The notes under the pieces: model-generated | Databases searched by the model: none | What the model was told of the DNA's origin: nothing | Seen by the model: only the letters and a program-made list of their open reading frames with translations | Assembly: GCA_033063855.1 (NCBI GenBank) | Contig: CP093831.1 | Location: forward strand, 13,888,001 to 13,952,000 | From: Smittia aterrima | Taxonomy: Eukaryota; Arthropoda; Insecta; Diptera; Chironomidae | DNA: 64,000 bases | Reading direction: 5' to 3' | Shown: positions 22,428-35,091 of the stretch, one piece after another | Position numbering within the stretch: the stretch's first letter is position 1 | Layout of the letters: each line of letters opens with the position of its first letter | Translations under genes and position numbers: made by a program

Positions 22428-24589
22428 CTTGATATCTTCACGACAAATTTAAATCCGATTTAATTTAATTTCACTAAGCTCTCACTAATTGCTGAATTTA
22501 AAATGTTTCAACGACTTCTCGTTTCAGCTCTCTTGGATAAAATAAGATTTCCCGTCCGCTTCCGAACACGTTAACTTTTGGTTTGACACAGACTCGAGAA
22601 AACTCGTTGCCACTTGCTCGACTGTCTGAGCTTGGTGAACGGACAAAATAAAATAAAAGTTTGGCGATCAAACGAAAGAAAAACTCCGCGAGAGGAGAGA
22701 AGATGCTTTCAGTACCGCGGCGCAAACGAAATTAAATTTCGAGTTGTGACTTATGCGCGTCTTCGAAGTGGTTTGCAAATCTCGAGACGCTTTTCTTCTT
22801 CTCATTTGGTTTCATGCGGTGCATGGTGTGGGAAATTCGACAGACGCACAACATTTTGAGAGCGCTAGAGAGTTGTGGTTTGTCTTGCTGCTGTTTTGGC
22901 GATTGTTGTTTGCTAAGCCTTTGCTGCTTTGTCTCCTCGCTGTTGATGCCAAACCGAGAGAATGAAGTTGTTACAGCAAAGAGCGAGGGAGCTCTTTATG
23001 CTACTTCATCTCAGCTTCAGCAATGACCTACAATCCGAGACCTGAACATGAATGCGATCACAAAAAATTAAGTTGAAAGTAAAGAGGTTGCGATTTGAGA
23101 CTTCAAACGTATAATCGAAAGGCTTCAAGGATGGAATTCGACTTGACACATAAATCAAAGCATTAGCTTCGTTAGGCGTTTGCCAAATGGACTTGCGACA
23201 TCGTTTAAAAGTAATCTGCCTCAAACTTCGTTTCCTTCAAGGAACAGCAGCATCGTTAGCTCATCGCTTATGTAATTAGCGGGATTATTGGTCTTCTTGT
23301 TCAGCATGCGACAGAAATTGATTCATATGAACTTGAAGAGATTGTTTATGGAGTCACAACTTGTTATCTCAAAACAAAAGCATAAATATTCTTTTGAAGC
23401 AGCTCGGCAAATATTGAAACATTAGTCGGAAGATTTCAGTTGGAAATTACGGATGAAATTATTTACAAACATTTGATTCTTTAAAATCCACAATTGAGAT
23501 CTAATTTATCTTTCTAAAATCTTTCCGACAAACTCTCTTGTCTTCTGCTTGGCTGGCGAGACGAAAAAGTTTAATTTCATGGTTAAACACACCAAACGTG
23601 ATTCAAAGTTGTTCCGGTAAAAACAAATTGCCGAAAATGAAATTAAATTGAACTAAATTTAATTTTTTCCGATGTAGACAAGAAAACTTTTGATTTCACT
23701 TGATTGTTCAATCTATGTTAAACTTCGAGTTAGTGAAATGATGATTGATCAAGTTGCAGAGAAATTTCCATATGAAAGATTAATTTGTAAACACTCGAGA
23801 GCTTTTAATGACCCGCAGCAATTAAAACATTGAACTAACGAGAGTTTACACAAAAGCAATGAAATTAATTTCATTAGCAATGGCGAAGAAAATGCGACTC
23901 GAGTCGATGCAATAAAGAGTTATGGAATTCTCTGATGCACTAAGGCGGGGAAAGCTCGTTTTTCATCTTCGCGTGACGCAAAAGATTTTAAGTCAAGAAG
24001 GTCATAAAGTGTTCGATGACAAATCGACCGAATCCTCACAAAGGAAACTTGCACTTCTCCATTTTTTTTTCTCATCGTAACAGTGAAAGTAACACATCGC
24101 TTTGCATCATCACGATTATCGTAAATTTTATTGCTCACAGTCGAAGAAAAAAACAGATGAATTAAAATCAATACAAAAAAGAAGAGGAAATCAAACTACG
24201 AAACAAGTTCTGAGATGCTCAACGAGACGTTTCGCATTTAGGAGTCGTGCGTTAGTTGAGAGTCTTTAAGAGATCACTCAATAAAGATGACATTAAGTAA
24301 ATCGATTGATGTCCAATCAAATACCCTTCCAATATTCTGTTAACTTTGCTTTTTTTTATTTTCTCTTTATATTAGTTTTAGCATAACTTGAGTCCGTCGA
24401 CAGACGAAACGCGAGTCACAATCTTAATTTTTCATCATGCGCAACATCGACTAGCTAATAAATTAATAAATTTCGTGCAGCTCCAGCCGGAACGGCAATA
24501 ACATTATTGATAGAAATCATGAAAACAAATACGAAATGAATCATGTTATAGTGAAATGAAATGCTCGAGGAAGATTATACGATAAGAAA
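22428..24589. other. Intergenic, 2.2 kb
   Basis: AT-rich non-coding sequence upstream of the 17989-22427 gene and downstream of the next one. Short open frames near 22614-23026 overlap each other in several frames with Cys/Leu-rich nonsense composition. I see no gene, repeat family or RNA. Confidence 0.55.
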
Positions 24590-27500
24590 TCAATTAGATT
24601 TGGGAGCCTTCACGTTGAGAGTGGCGGTAGCCTTTGATGTTGATCTCTTGCTATGATCATAGGGTGGCAACGGAACTGAATATTGAATGGTGTTGTAGGA
24701 TTGAGGCGATGGATACGAAGCGTAATTTGTCGACTGTGCTGGCGTGAAGAGCTGCTGGTGAGCTTGTGGCTGCGACGAGTATTGAGTCTGTTGATATTGC
24801 GATGGATAATAACTTTTGTATTGCTGTGGTTGCTGATGTTGTTGATATTGCTGTTGCTGGCGAGCATATGTCACTAGACTGGGAACGTAAGACTCAAGCA
24901 ATCCATTTGATTGATGCTTATTATAAGATGAGGTTAATGCATTCTGTCCACTTTGGAAGTAACTGTAAGAGGGAGTTTGTGAAACGTAATTCGTATGGTA
25001 ATTGTGAGTTGGCGCATGTTGGTAACTGTAGCTCGATTGCGGTGACAATTTCGTGACAGGCAAAGCTTCCGTGTAATGATATTCCAATCCTGGTGAGTAG
25101 AATTGCTGGAATGAAGTTGTTTGAACTGATGGCAAAGTCTTCTTAGGAACGATTGTCATTGGTCCATTGTTTTTATAATCAACTGAAGTGTGAAGAGATT
25201 GAGATGGAATTGTGTATTCAAGAGACTTCAGAGCTTGATAAGATTGTTGATGATACTGTTGAGGTTGATGAGTTGCAACTGAAGGATTGTGAGAGTAAGA
25301 GAAGACAGTTGGCGATGCTGCTGGAAGCTGAGGTTGTTGAAGAACTGCGTGTTGCTGAACTTGAATCTGGGGTTGAGGTTGAGTGTAATGCTGAGCGTAT
25401 GGAAGCATGAAGTAAGTCCTAAAAAAATTGCAAAAACTTTATTAAAATCGCATTCACGTGTCCATCAACAAATCATCTGTCATTGAAACTAAGTTATTGC
25501 TTCAGGCGACAATCAACAAATTACTTTAATAAGCTCAACTGTCTTCAGGCAAACGAGGATGTAAAGCACGCGCATTAAACCTCAAATGACTTTCACTTGC
25601 GTTTGAACGCAGCAAAATCTGTTTGCCACCGTTTGCCTTTCGCGGAACTATTTTTCATCGACTTCAAGTTTCGTTTCTCCGCTTCTTGTTCATCAAACGA
25701 GAAGAAAGAAAAGTTACGCGAGTCAAGATTGCTGGGGCAGACAAAAAAGCAGATCATTCAACATTCACGCACATAAAAAGCATTTTCATAATTTGATAAT
25801 CGTTCGTGCAATTTTCTCATAAATTGACAAGCGTTAGAGTCGCGAGTGTTACAGCATAACTTACTGAGCTTGGGGCATGTAAGACTGTTGAGCTTGTGGT
25901 GACTGAATATAAATGTACTGCGGTTGAGGAGCGAGAACGGGTTGGATGGGCTGACCTCCCCCAATGATCGGTTGAATCAAAGACTGTTTAGCTGAATAAG
26001 TTTGTTCACTTTCGTGAACTTTTGGGAGATGATAAAGCTGAGATCGAAGATTCGCTGGTGAATCTACAAAGCAAATAATTAGTGAAATTCATTGTTTAAC
26101 GAGATTCTTCTTACCGTTTGACGAGTAGCCTCTCGGTTGTGGAGTCACGAAAATATTTTGTGGATCCTCTGGGTAGTTTATTTGGAAGTGATGCTGTGGT
26201 TGATGAGACTGATGAGAAATTTCCTTTTGTTGTTCATTAGAAATTCCAGTTTCGCCAATCAACGTGTCGCTTTCGATGTCTTCAAGCTTGATCTGCTTCT
26301 CTTCAACCGCCCACGAGGTGCGAACAATCGCACACAACGTGATTGCCAGCATTAGTAATTTCTATAATGAAGAAAAGGCGAAACCGCTGATTATCTTGAT
26401 CTCTCATTACAAAATCGTGCAGCGTCATATGCGCTGCGCCAATGTGTCTGACACGTTGTTTATATGTTTTTCCACGGCTATTCGCGAAACGAAAGGCATG
26501 CGAGAGGTCAAATAGAAAGTAAAAACTTAAAGTCCGTCCGATTATCCTCGCGCCAACTGCTCCAGTTCAAATTACTTTTATTGCCAGCAATATCACCCCG
26601 AAAGCCAAAAGAGCAAGTGAAAGTGGTTTGTTTGCTTTGCGAAAAAAAAACAAGCGAGACGAGACGACAACACGAAACATGAAACGATTGCAGATCACAT
26701 TTGGACATTGCAAAGTCAATGAAAGAAATGAAATTGAATCAAAATCTTGTCTCGTCTTTCGCAATCACACATTCCGACTTCTTATCATTTAGAGAGTTTC
26801 TCAAGTACAAAACCGGCAATTAACATTGCGTCGACTTTGTTTTTCTCTTTCCAGTCCATTACTTAACAGTTAATGCCTCGATCCCGAAGAGAAAGTGAAT
26901 TCCCTCTTAGCGTTGTCGTTGTTGTCGGTTTAGCTCAGACGCAAGCAAAGAATTTAATCGAAAACCAGATCGTGAAGCACATCGCGTAACTCAATGATTG
27001 ATAGGATTTACGCAATGATTCGTGACATTGAACTTCGTTTTCTTTCAATATTTGCCGACAAATGAAATTGATTCGCAATCTTCTTAAGTTGATGAAAGGA
27101 ATCGATCAGAAGCAATCACGTAAAATGAAAGGGAAACTGCCGAGATGCCAGCGCGACTAATTGCCTCATTTCACTCATCGCAATTTGCTAATAAACGAGA
27201 TAGGTGAACGGAGAGTCAAGACGATTTGTTCCGCGTTTGTAAAATGATCTGGTTTTAACGCTCAAAACATCCGTTTCATTGTGAATTGTTTAAGAAGCTT
27301 GAAAAGCACTTAAAGAGTTTAAGTTAAACTTCCATACATCACACATTTTATTATTGCACTTGTTTGCGTTGGAGCAATTTAGTTTCTTTGGAATTGTTGT
27401 TGAGTGTGAAAGAATTTTCAGTTTCGCCTTTGAGTCAGCAACCAGCGCAACTTGGGAAATTTTCTTTTCGCGAGTTGAGGAAAAAGATAAATTTGGATTG

Positions 27501-28378
27501 CATTAATTTCAAAAGAATTTCGCGAGAAGACTACAGAAGGACTTGTTTAATAATTTAAAAAAAAAACATAAAGCCAAAACCAAACCATAAATAAATTAAT
27601 TTATCTCTAACTTTGTAGGATTCGAACCTCTGTCCTTTGCATGGACGACTTGAACTTAAATGTTTCAACCATTCCCTTAACAACTAATCTTTAAAAGAAT
27701 TCGGCAGAAAATCTTTATTAATCATCAGAGCTCGAATTAAGTTTCCCTTTGCTCATAATTTGTTTTTGTTTTAAACTGATCAGAAAACTGTTTCAATATT
27801 CGCGAAACTTCATGAAATTATCATGAAGGTAACTCAACGTGTAATTCATTTTTTTTATCGTAATTGAAAGTTATTTTCTTCTTTTCAAGCCTTTCTTCGT
27901 CTTTCTTTCTTTGGCCAAACAGCTCACATTCCTTAATGATAGTAATGAATCATGATGGTCTTATATTTCGTTGATGGATCGTTTGATAGTGAAGCAGAGT
28001 AATTGAAAATTATTGGCTTTGTTCAGAAGATTAAATTAAGAGCTTTTGATAAATTGTGGCGAAGACTAATCAGCGATGAAGCTTCCTTCCTCTTGATTAG
28101 CTTTGCGTTGCCTTGAGGTGATCAAGGAAGTTGATGTCGGGTCTTAACTATGTGAACTCGAAATCGATACAGTTTTATTCAAACGATAAGCGGAAGCTCT
28201 TACTTAACGTTAGTTTATCATGAATACCGAGCAATGACAGTTGCGAGTCATGGGAAAAACTTTTCACATAGAAAAAAGGAAGCAGAAAGTTAAAATTCAA
28301 CTTCTGGAATAAATTTCTTTTAAACTCTTCACTTGCACTCATCTTCCTTATCCAAACACATCAATCTTGACTTACCAT
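24590..28378 (-). CDS. Gln/Tyr/Ser-rich secreted protein with a single-codon first exon, unrecognised
   Basis: The proposed minus-strand exons are 28376-28378 (ATG only), 26115-26361, 25865-26063 and 24590-25418, giving 425 residues. Exons 2-4 are firmly linked by phase and splice sites. Exon 2 begins AAATTACTA just after an acceptor, and joined to an isolated ATG|GTAAGT about 2 kb upstream it yields an excellent signal peptide, MKLLMLAITLCAIVRTSWA. If that join is wrong, translation could begin at the ATG at 26352, which also gives a signal-like start. The mature protein is acidic at first (EEKQIKLEDIESD), then has a Gln/Pro segment (QPIQPVLAPQPQYIYIQ), then long Gln/Tyr/Ser repeats such as YQQHQQPQQYKSYYPSQYQQ. 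No cysteines or known domains are seen. A matrix or cuticle-like role is inferred. Confidence 0.75.
27600..27690 (-). other. tRNA-like fragment (B-box)
   Basis: On the minus strand the sequence contains GGTTCGAATCC (27618-27628 on plus), a perfect tRNA T-loop/B-box, preceded by a small hairpin GTCC-ATGCAAA-GGAC like a class II variable arm. The T-stem pairs only three of five positions and no acceptor stem closes, so it is not a functional tRNA. It is probably a decayed tRNA copy or SINE head. Confidence 0.35.
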
Positions 28379-28608
28379 TTCGAGAAGTTATGATTATCCA
28401 ATTAGCTCAAGTTGATTTGAGATAATTTCAATTACGATCGAAACAAACTTTTCAATTAAGAAAGTCAAGAGTTATTTCTTTTATTAAATCAAGTTTCACT
28501 TAACCGCGTGCTCGACGCACTGTGACCGTTAAAATAATCGAGAAAAGGTTTCAAATAAATCAACTCAGGCACCAGAGGTGTTTATTATAGCAAAGTTCAT
28601 TTAAAACT

Positions 28609-28644
28609 GCGACAGCTTAATAGTGGGGCTCGTTCATTTATATA
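28609..28644 (-). promoter_or_regulatory. TATA box and initiator of the Gln/Tyr-rich gene at 24590
   Basis: TATATAAA on the minus strand (28637-28644) is followed about 30 bases later by TCGCAGTTTT. It lies about 260 bases before the proposed single-codon first exon and supports the existence of that upstream exon. Confidence 0.5.
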
Positions 28645-31600
28645 TTTTGGTCCAGTTTAAAGTGCTTACTTGTCCAGATCTCCTTTCGAGTTTGATGGTG
28701 TGCAATGCGCCGCACTCTTTACTCTAAGTCGTGTACACATGTTCGCGAGAGTTTATCGAGAGGAGAGTAGCGAAACATGATCTGCTTTACTTTATCTGCG
28801 AAAGACTTTTACGAATTTCTTCGGCGCGCGCGCTCAGCTTCAGAGAAAATAAAAGTATTTTTTTTTTGCGATTTGTTTTGTGTGTTGATGACTTTATAAG
28901 TCGTCGTACAATTCGATAAAGAGAATGACGGTGGACAGAAAGAAAAATCATGTTTACCGTTCACACATGTCGTATGTGTTTATACAATAAACAACGCAGC
29001 TGAACTTAAACAAACACATCGCATGTAAAAATTGCTTTCGCGAGCTGCTGCAGACTCAATGGAATCTCGAGCAAATTTTCGGAAAGTTTGATGAAGCGTT
29101 TTTTGCTTTGGGTGATAAAAAAAATCCTCCGGCAAGAGAAAGAAACCTCGAGGCGCAACAAAAGGATCCGGAACGGTTGCGATCGTATGCCTCTGACATT
29201 GCAGATCTCTTTTAAGCCGTCTTTAACGACATTGTTCGTTGGATGTCATGTCGGCAAAGGAAAGTGAATTGAGATTGTTCGAAATATTTCACAGAAATTC
29301 TTGTCGCACCATTGAAAGTCCGTCAAGAGATTGCGTCATTTTTCGTCATGCTGTGAATGTTTCGATTGTCTATCTCAATCAGAAAAATCTTTTCCCTCAA
29401 CTGACGCATCATTTGCATAGAGAAAGAGTTTTGCGTTTTGATTGAAAGTTCTTTGATTTCGATTGTCCATGACTTGCGAGGAGAAATTGTTTGTTAAGTC
29501 ATCAGTGCGACGTGAGAAAGATAAATATGCGAGAGCTTCTGAGGTTGAGGTTTTGCGGTAAACGATAAAATATTTGCTTTGCTTTGAAGGATTGGAGCCT
29601 TCCGAACTTTAAAAAATACTTTGATCTCTTCCTCATTCCGTCAATCAACTCTCATAATCGACGACTAATCTTCAATCACTTTCGTCATCCCTTTCGTCAA
29701 TGGAATTTCATTAATTTCTTCGTCTTACCGATCTCGCATGAAAATAAAAATGTTTTCATTGTTTTCTCGTTATGCTAATTCAATCATAATCAGATTAGCT
29801 GCATGACGTTTAATATGTCAGTCATCTTTGCGTAAGAGCGACGAACACAATGAGGGAAGAAGCTGAAAGGAATTAGACTGAAGCTTCATCCGAAGGTGTT
29901 AATGAGTTAAGCAAGAGGAGTTAATGACTTACCAAGCTTCAGTTAAAGCTTAATGCCCAACAAGCAATAAAGCGTCGTTTTGCGTGGTTTGAGATTTCTT
30001 CAATCGCGAGCATGTTAATCGTGCAGATCCACGCGATGATCTCATTGTTATTTACGATCTCAATAAAGCTTTCGTCATGCGAAAGGACGTTGCAAAGTCA
30101 TTTAATTACCGAGTCACGACTTGCATGAGAGGAATAACGTTTTTTCGGCGACTGGAAATGTCAACAGCATCTCATGCAGCAGAAAGTCGCGTTGATTAAT
30201 TGACAAAAGTTCTGTCATCTCGTCTAATTAATCAAAGCTTTTGCGGATTCGAGCCAGAAAATTTGAATTCGATATGCATAGTTTGACGTGTAATTGCTTT
30301 CCAACAAAATATCTCTCGATGATGAATTAACCTTTCAAACGTTCCACAAAGATAAGACGAAACTGTTTCTCGCTCGATTCAATTATCATCAAACCGTTGA
30401 TATAGCAAAAGTGAACGCTCGGCACCTGAACAATGGATCGATTACTCTCCAAAGTGAGTAAGAGCAGCCTCGCCCGCAATTTTGCAACGCCTAATGATTC
30501 GCAACTCAAATCTTATGATTTATTGAAATATTTTTATTTTTGCGTCGCGCATCGATTTGCAAAGACTAGAAAAAGGTTGATAAAGAAAGCGCTGAGCATA
30601 CAGTGCAATCAATTTAGTCTTCACGATCTGCTTCGACGGTGCGGGCTTCATTACCTAACTTAAACAGCGATGTGTGGCAAATTTCATTATAATTATATCA
30701 AGTAGCCATCAGCCCGTCAACCACACATCACGTCACAGCGAATATGTTCGAAGAAGCAAAGCGTCATGATTAATTTTACATCTCGTTTGAGTGCGAAGTT
30801 AACCGGAGAACACAAAATAAAGTGAAAGAAAGCAACAAATATTTGAAAACTTAACAATTAAATTATCGCTAGACGGGAAATATCTTCGCATGACGATTAA
30901 GATATGAAATTAGTTTTAATTTCAAGCTCCAAATTATAACAATCGAGCACGCAAAGACGTCAATTGAAAAGTTGAATTGAATTATCGTGAGCAGCAGCTC
31001 ACTGTGAGTCGCTGTTATGAAAGCTATGGAATGTTCTTTTACAAAAATTTGGGATTTTCCTCCGTGGCCATTGCAATCGAACTTCACTTGCTTCGATTTT
31101 TCAAAATGTTCAATGAAGAATTTACACAAATTTCTGAATAACGAAAGTCGGAAATATCATCAAGTTCCCTTTCTCTATAAATCAAATTCCACTTGAGATG
31201 TTTTGTTTGCTACTTCAGTTTTCTAAAGAAACCGAATTGGGAATTTCATTTGTTCTCTTAATCTTTTCATTTAATCTTACTCGAAAATTTCTTCGAATTT
31301 CAAAGCTCTGATGTCATCTTTAGCTGTTTTGTCGAATTGAAGTTAACGATCAATTAATGAGTTTACGATTTAAGTCGCATAACATTCTTTAATTGCTCCA
31401 AAAATCCCTCGAGAGATGATGAATGGAAGCGTCAAGCGAGGTGTCACATAAAGCGTCGCGTGCGATGAATTCAACATTTCTTTCGAAACACTCGAAACGT
31501 GTTGAAGAATTTGGAAATGAAGGAACAGCGGCAAACAGAAAGCAACAAACAAAAATTAACTCGAGAGCGATCCATTTCAATTTATTATTATTTTTTTCTA

Positions 31601-31761
31601 CTTGTTCGCTCGATCTTATGTCACGACGTGCAATCGACAAATAACTTTGCGAACTTCAACCTCATACAGTCAATTAAATTTAAGCTGATTCATTACTTCA
31701 ATCACATTTCCATTAACTTATTAACTTAATCTAGTGCGTCTTAAAGTACTTAAATGAAGAA
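28645..31761. other. Intergenic, 3.1 kb
   Basis: No gene found. Open frames are under 90 codons with no domain, signal peptide or splice partner. A CG-alternating patch (GGCGCGCGCGC near 28825) is notable but short. The region probably contains regulatory DNA of the flanking structural-protein genes. Confidence 0.5.
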
Positions 31762-32777
31762 TTAAGCTCTTTGGGCGAGTTGTTGATATTTGGAGGGCGA
31801 GTAGGCGTAGGGAGAAAGTGATGGAGTCATACTCGATCGAGAGACCACTACAGAATTGATGTGATTTGAAGCTGCTGGTACATACTCGTTCATATTCAAT
31901 CCAATATCATACGGAATGCTCGGCTGGCTTTTCACTGGCCGAGGATTCGATTGAAGATAAGTTGGATAATGAGATGAGTACGATCCAACGAATGGCATTG
32001 GCTTCGCGTATGAATTATAAGGATTAAGCGAAGATGGGTTTGAATTAACTGAAGTAATCGTCGTTTCTGTTTGCTGTTCGACTGGTTTCGCTGATTGGTA
32101 AGGAGTAGCCGGGACCATCATAATCGGTCTGAGTAGCTGAATATATTGAACGGCTGTTTGGGTTGGAACTCCATTAGGTGATAAATATTGCATTAGAACA
32201 GGTTGAGGTGGAGCTAAAAGATTGATTCGTTAATCAAGCTAAACATTTCGACTCTTAATGATCTCACCTGCTGACATCATCGGTTGCGAAGTCGATCCCT
32301 GTCCTTGACTTATCGCAAAGATTATTCCGCCATTTCCCATTTTATCGTGATTCCCATAAACTGAATTCGAACCTGTCACAACATCTTGATGCGTTAGCTG
32401 AATGGGACGAAAGCCTGTCGTCGTTGACGGTGTCGTCGATTTCACAAAGTCAGTGATCGAGTTGCGCGATGGTGAATTTGTGCTGATCGATGATTTCTCC
32501 CAAGTCTTTCGAAAGTCCATGATATCGGGGAGGTCGATGAGTTCCAGACCGCAGTTGACTGAACTCCATTGAAACGAGGCGATTATCGTCAAACTGATCT
32601 GCTTGCATGAGAAAAAAGGTTTTTTTTTCGGGTCTTAATAAATCGAAAATAAATTCGTTTGCAGTCATTAAATTAATCATCGTGTCCTTTCACTTTTCAC
32701 ACTCAGCTTGCGGTGACGCAATGAGTTCAAGTTATTTTTTTCATTTGGGGAATTCTCAGACTCACCAAAATGTTCAT
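31762..32777 (-). CDS. Pro/Ser/Tyr-rich secreted protein, unrecognised
   Basis: The minus-strand exons are 32766-32777, 32268-32598 and 31762-32213, giving 264 residues. Exon 1 encodes only MNIL. The phase-0 intron splits the signal peptide MNILISLTIIASFQWSS. The acceptor is a tandem NAGNAG (AAGCAG), so one extra Gln may be included in some transcripts. The protein has a Thr/Ser-rich region (TTPSTTTGFRP), a glycine patch (GNGGIIFAISQGQGS), then AVQYIQLLRPIMMVPATPY and a Ser/Pro/Tyr-rich end (SLSPYAYSPSKYQQ). It resembles its neighbours in design and composition but has less Gln. There is no recognised domain. Confidence 0.8.
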
Positions 32778-32887
32778 TTTTATTACAATTTGATTATAAA
32801 ACTTTTATTTCTTTGAGCAATAAATTTTTGTTACACTTTACAAACTGAAAAATTCTACGAGTAAGATAGTCGAGCGATGCTGAATTG

Positions 32888-32924
32888 AGTGAGAGCCGCG
32901 CATGATTGGCAGTCTTCTTTTATA
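32888..32924 (-). promoter_or_regulatory. TATA box and initiator of the 31762-32777 gene
   Basis: GATATAAAAG on the minus strand (32918-32924) lies about 30 bases upstream of TCACTCAATT, a plausible initiator. The predicted leader is about 110 bases. Confidence 0.6.
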
Positions 32925-35091
32925 TCACATGCACCACAAAGCTCAATCATGCGTATCGAAGCAACTTCGACGTATACCATTGTGCGATAATTGCCGAGCA
33001 AGAAAGAAAATCGAAAGAAAATCGAGAGTGAAAATTGTGATCGACTTTCGCGTCAGCATCTAATCAACTACATTTTACTATGATTGAATATTCAAACAAT
33101 TTCTTTATGGCAACCAGGGATGGAAAATGATTTTCCGAAAATCTATTTTCAAGAATAGAATTGGAAAATCAAGAAAATCTTTTCTCCAAAGGCATTTGCT
33201 TTTAAGTTTGCAAACTCTCGTCATTGCACTGACTGCCGTCTTCTCTGACAACGCGATACAATGAATGTTATAAAGCAGAGGCGGATCGCAATTCTACGTT
33301 GTAAACATGAAGCTTTAATTAGTTCGAGCAAAGCATAATTCATTTTTACACCGCAAAGCGGAATGAAAAACCTGCAGCATCGAGAGAAGCTCGAGGAAAC
33401 ATAGTAAACTCAAGATCGATCGAAAGCGGAATTCAACGATTATTCAAATCATCGAATAAACATTCTTCGCAATAATCTCTGTCCACTTAGCGAGCACTCA
33501 GCGGAAAAAATGTTGTTTCTCACATTCCTCGTCACCTTCTGGAATTTATTTTCTTTGTGATCGGAAGACTTCAACGATAGCACAGACTGCGAACGTTTTG
33601 ATTGCACAATAATAGAAAATTTGATTCCTAATTGTCAAGACAAAAGTAATGATGCGATAAATTGCCCTTAAGAGGAAAACGTTGGCGGCCGATGAATTCA
33701 ACGGATAAGCACGAGTAGCTCGCCATTGTTTGATTTAAAAGCTCACGTCGAAGTGAAAAGCTTTCAAAGGTGGAGTGAATTTTTGTCTCGCGGCGTTGAT
33801 CATCCAAATTGATATTTGAGTTAATGGCGCATAACGAGCTTGCCGTTAAAATCAATAGTGTGTAAAATGCTCTGCCGGCATCTCGTCGCGATTATCTTGT
33901 GCTTTGTTTTCATTGTGCAAAGTCACGGCGGTTTCTACACTCCTTCAATTTTCTCATTTCGAACAAGATGTTAGCAATAAAAAACAATTCAATTTTCCAC
34001 CTCAATCTCTTCCTCTTTCTTTTCGAAGACCTCGACAATCGACGGCGAATTAAGTCAAAGTAGAAGAAAAAAATCTGTTTCATTTGATTAATTATTTTCT
34101 TTATGTACTTTCGTTTTCGATGTGCGGTGACCGCAGAGAAGTAAAGCAAAGCGAACCAGTTTTACTTTCGTCGAGATCGTGTGCAAAGCATTTTTTGCTG
34201 TAGGAACTTAGGGATCGTGGAATGCGAACGTCTTTTGGGAAAGAAAGTCGATTATTCAATCTAAATGATTTAAAAGGGATCAGAAAAAAAATATAAAAAG
34301 TTAATTTAAGGTTGGGGATTGTACTTGAGTGATGTCAAATTAATTTGTGACTTTTGAGAGTTGAGAAAAAGATCGAAAAACCTTTTTGTAAATAAACTTA
34401 AGCTCTTAAAAAATTATGTCACGGAATTTTCAAAGTCTCCCACGAAAACTAAGAAGTTGAGCATCATTACGTTATTAATTCCCTCCTTTCGATAAAGCGA
34501 CTCAACAATCGCTCGTTTCTTTTGCCTTGATCTTGTAAACATGAACACGAAGTCGATAAATAAAGACCTTGCACTTCACAGCCAACGACTGGCTCACTCT
34601 GTCGCAATGAGAAAGTCTCCACGTCGATAAGAATACGTTACAGTCGAATGTATATCATGTTTGCGAAAAAGATATTATTAGGTTACGGCATAGACGACAG
34701 TTCTCTTAATCACTCTTTGTCTTAGCTTTCGTCAAATTGCGACAACATCGCTAACAGTACAATCACCTTTTTATGCTAATATGGAAAGAAAAAGGCAAAT
34801 GTTGCGTAACATGTTTTTATCTAAACGCATGTTAACTAAGTTCAATTACGTTTTATTGCTTACATTATCTCAAAATTGTTTCTTTCAGTGATGGAAGTTG
34901 AAAAGTGTTTTCGTGTACACGTCGTCTCGTTCATTTTACTTTAGTCGCGCGACAATAATTCAAACATCTCGTTGACAATGAAGGCATTTCAATTGAGCAA
35001 TCGCCGTTAGTCATGCTTCGCTTCTGTTGAGTCGACGAGTACATTACTAGTTTAAATAAATAACTATGAAGGTGGAATGACACGAAGCTGA
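32925..35091. other. Intergenic, 2.2 kb
   Basis: No gene seen. At 33117 the sequence CAGGGATGGAAAATGATTTTCC resembles a hAT-type terminal inverted repeat followed by A/T-rich palindromic sequence, but no matching end was found. The remainder is featureless AT-rich DNA. Confidence 0.5.

Noticed and set aside
27600..27690. Functional tRNA gene
   Set aside because: The B-box is perfect but acceptor and T stems do not pair properly, and no good A-box is present.
28820..28835. CG-alternating tract as possible Z-DNA or CpG island
   Set aside because: Only about a dozen bases long with no associated gene start.
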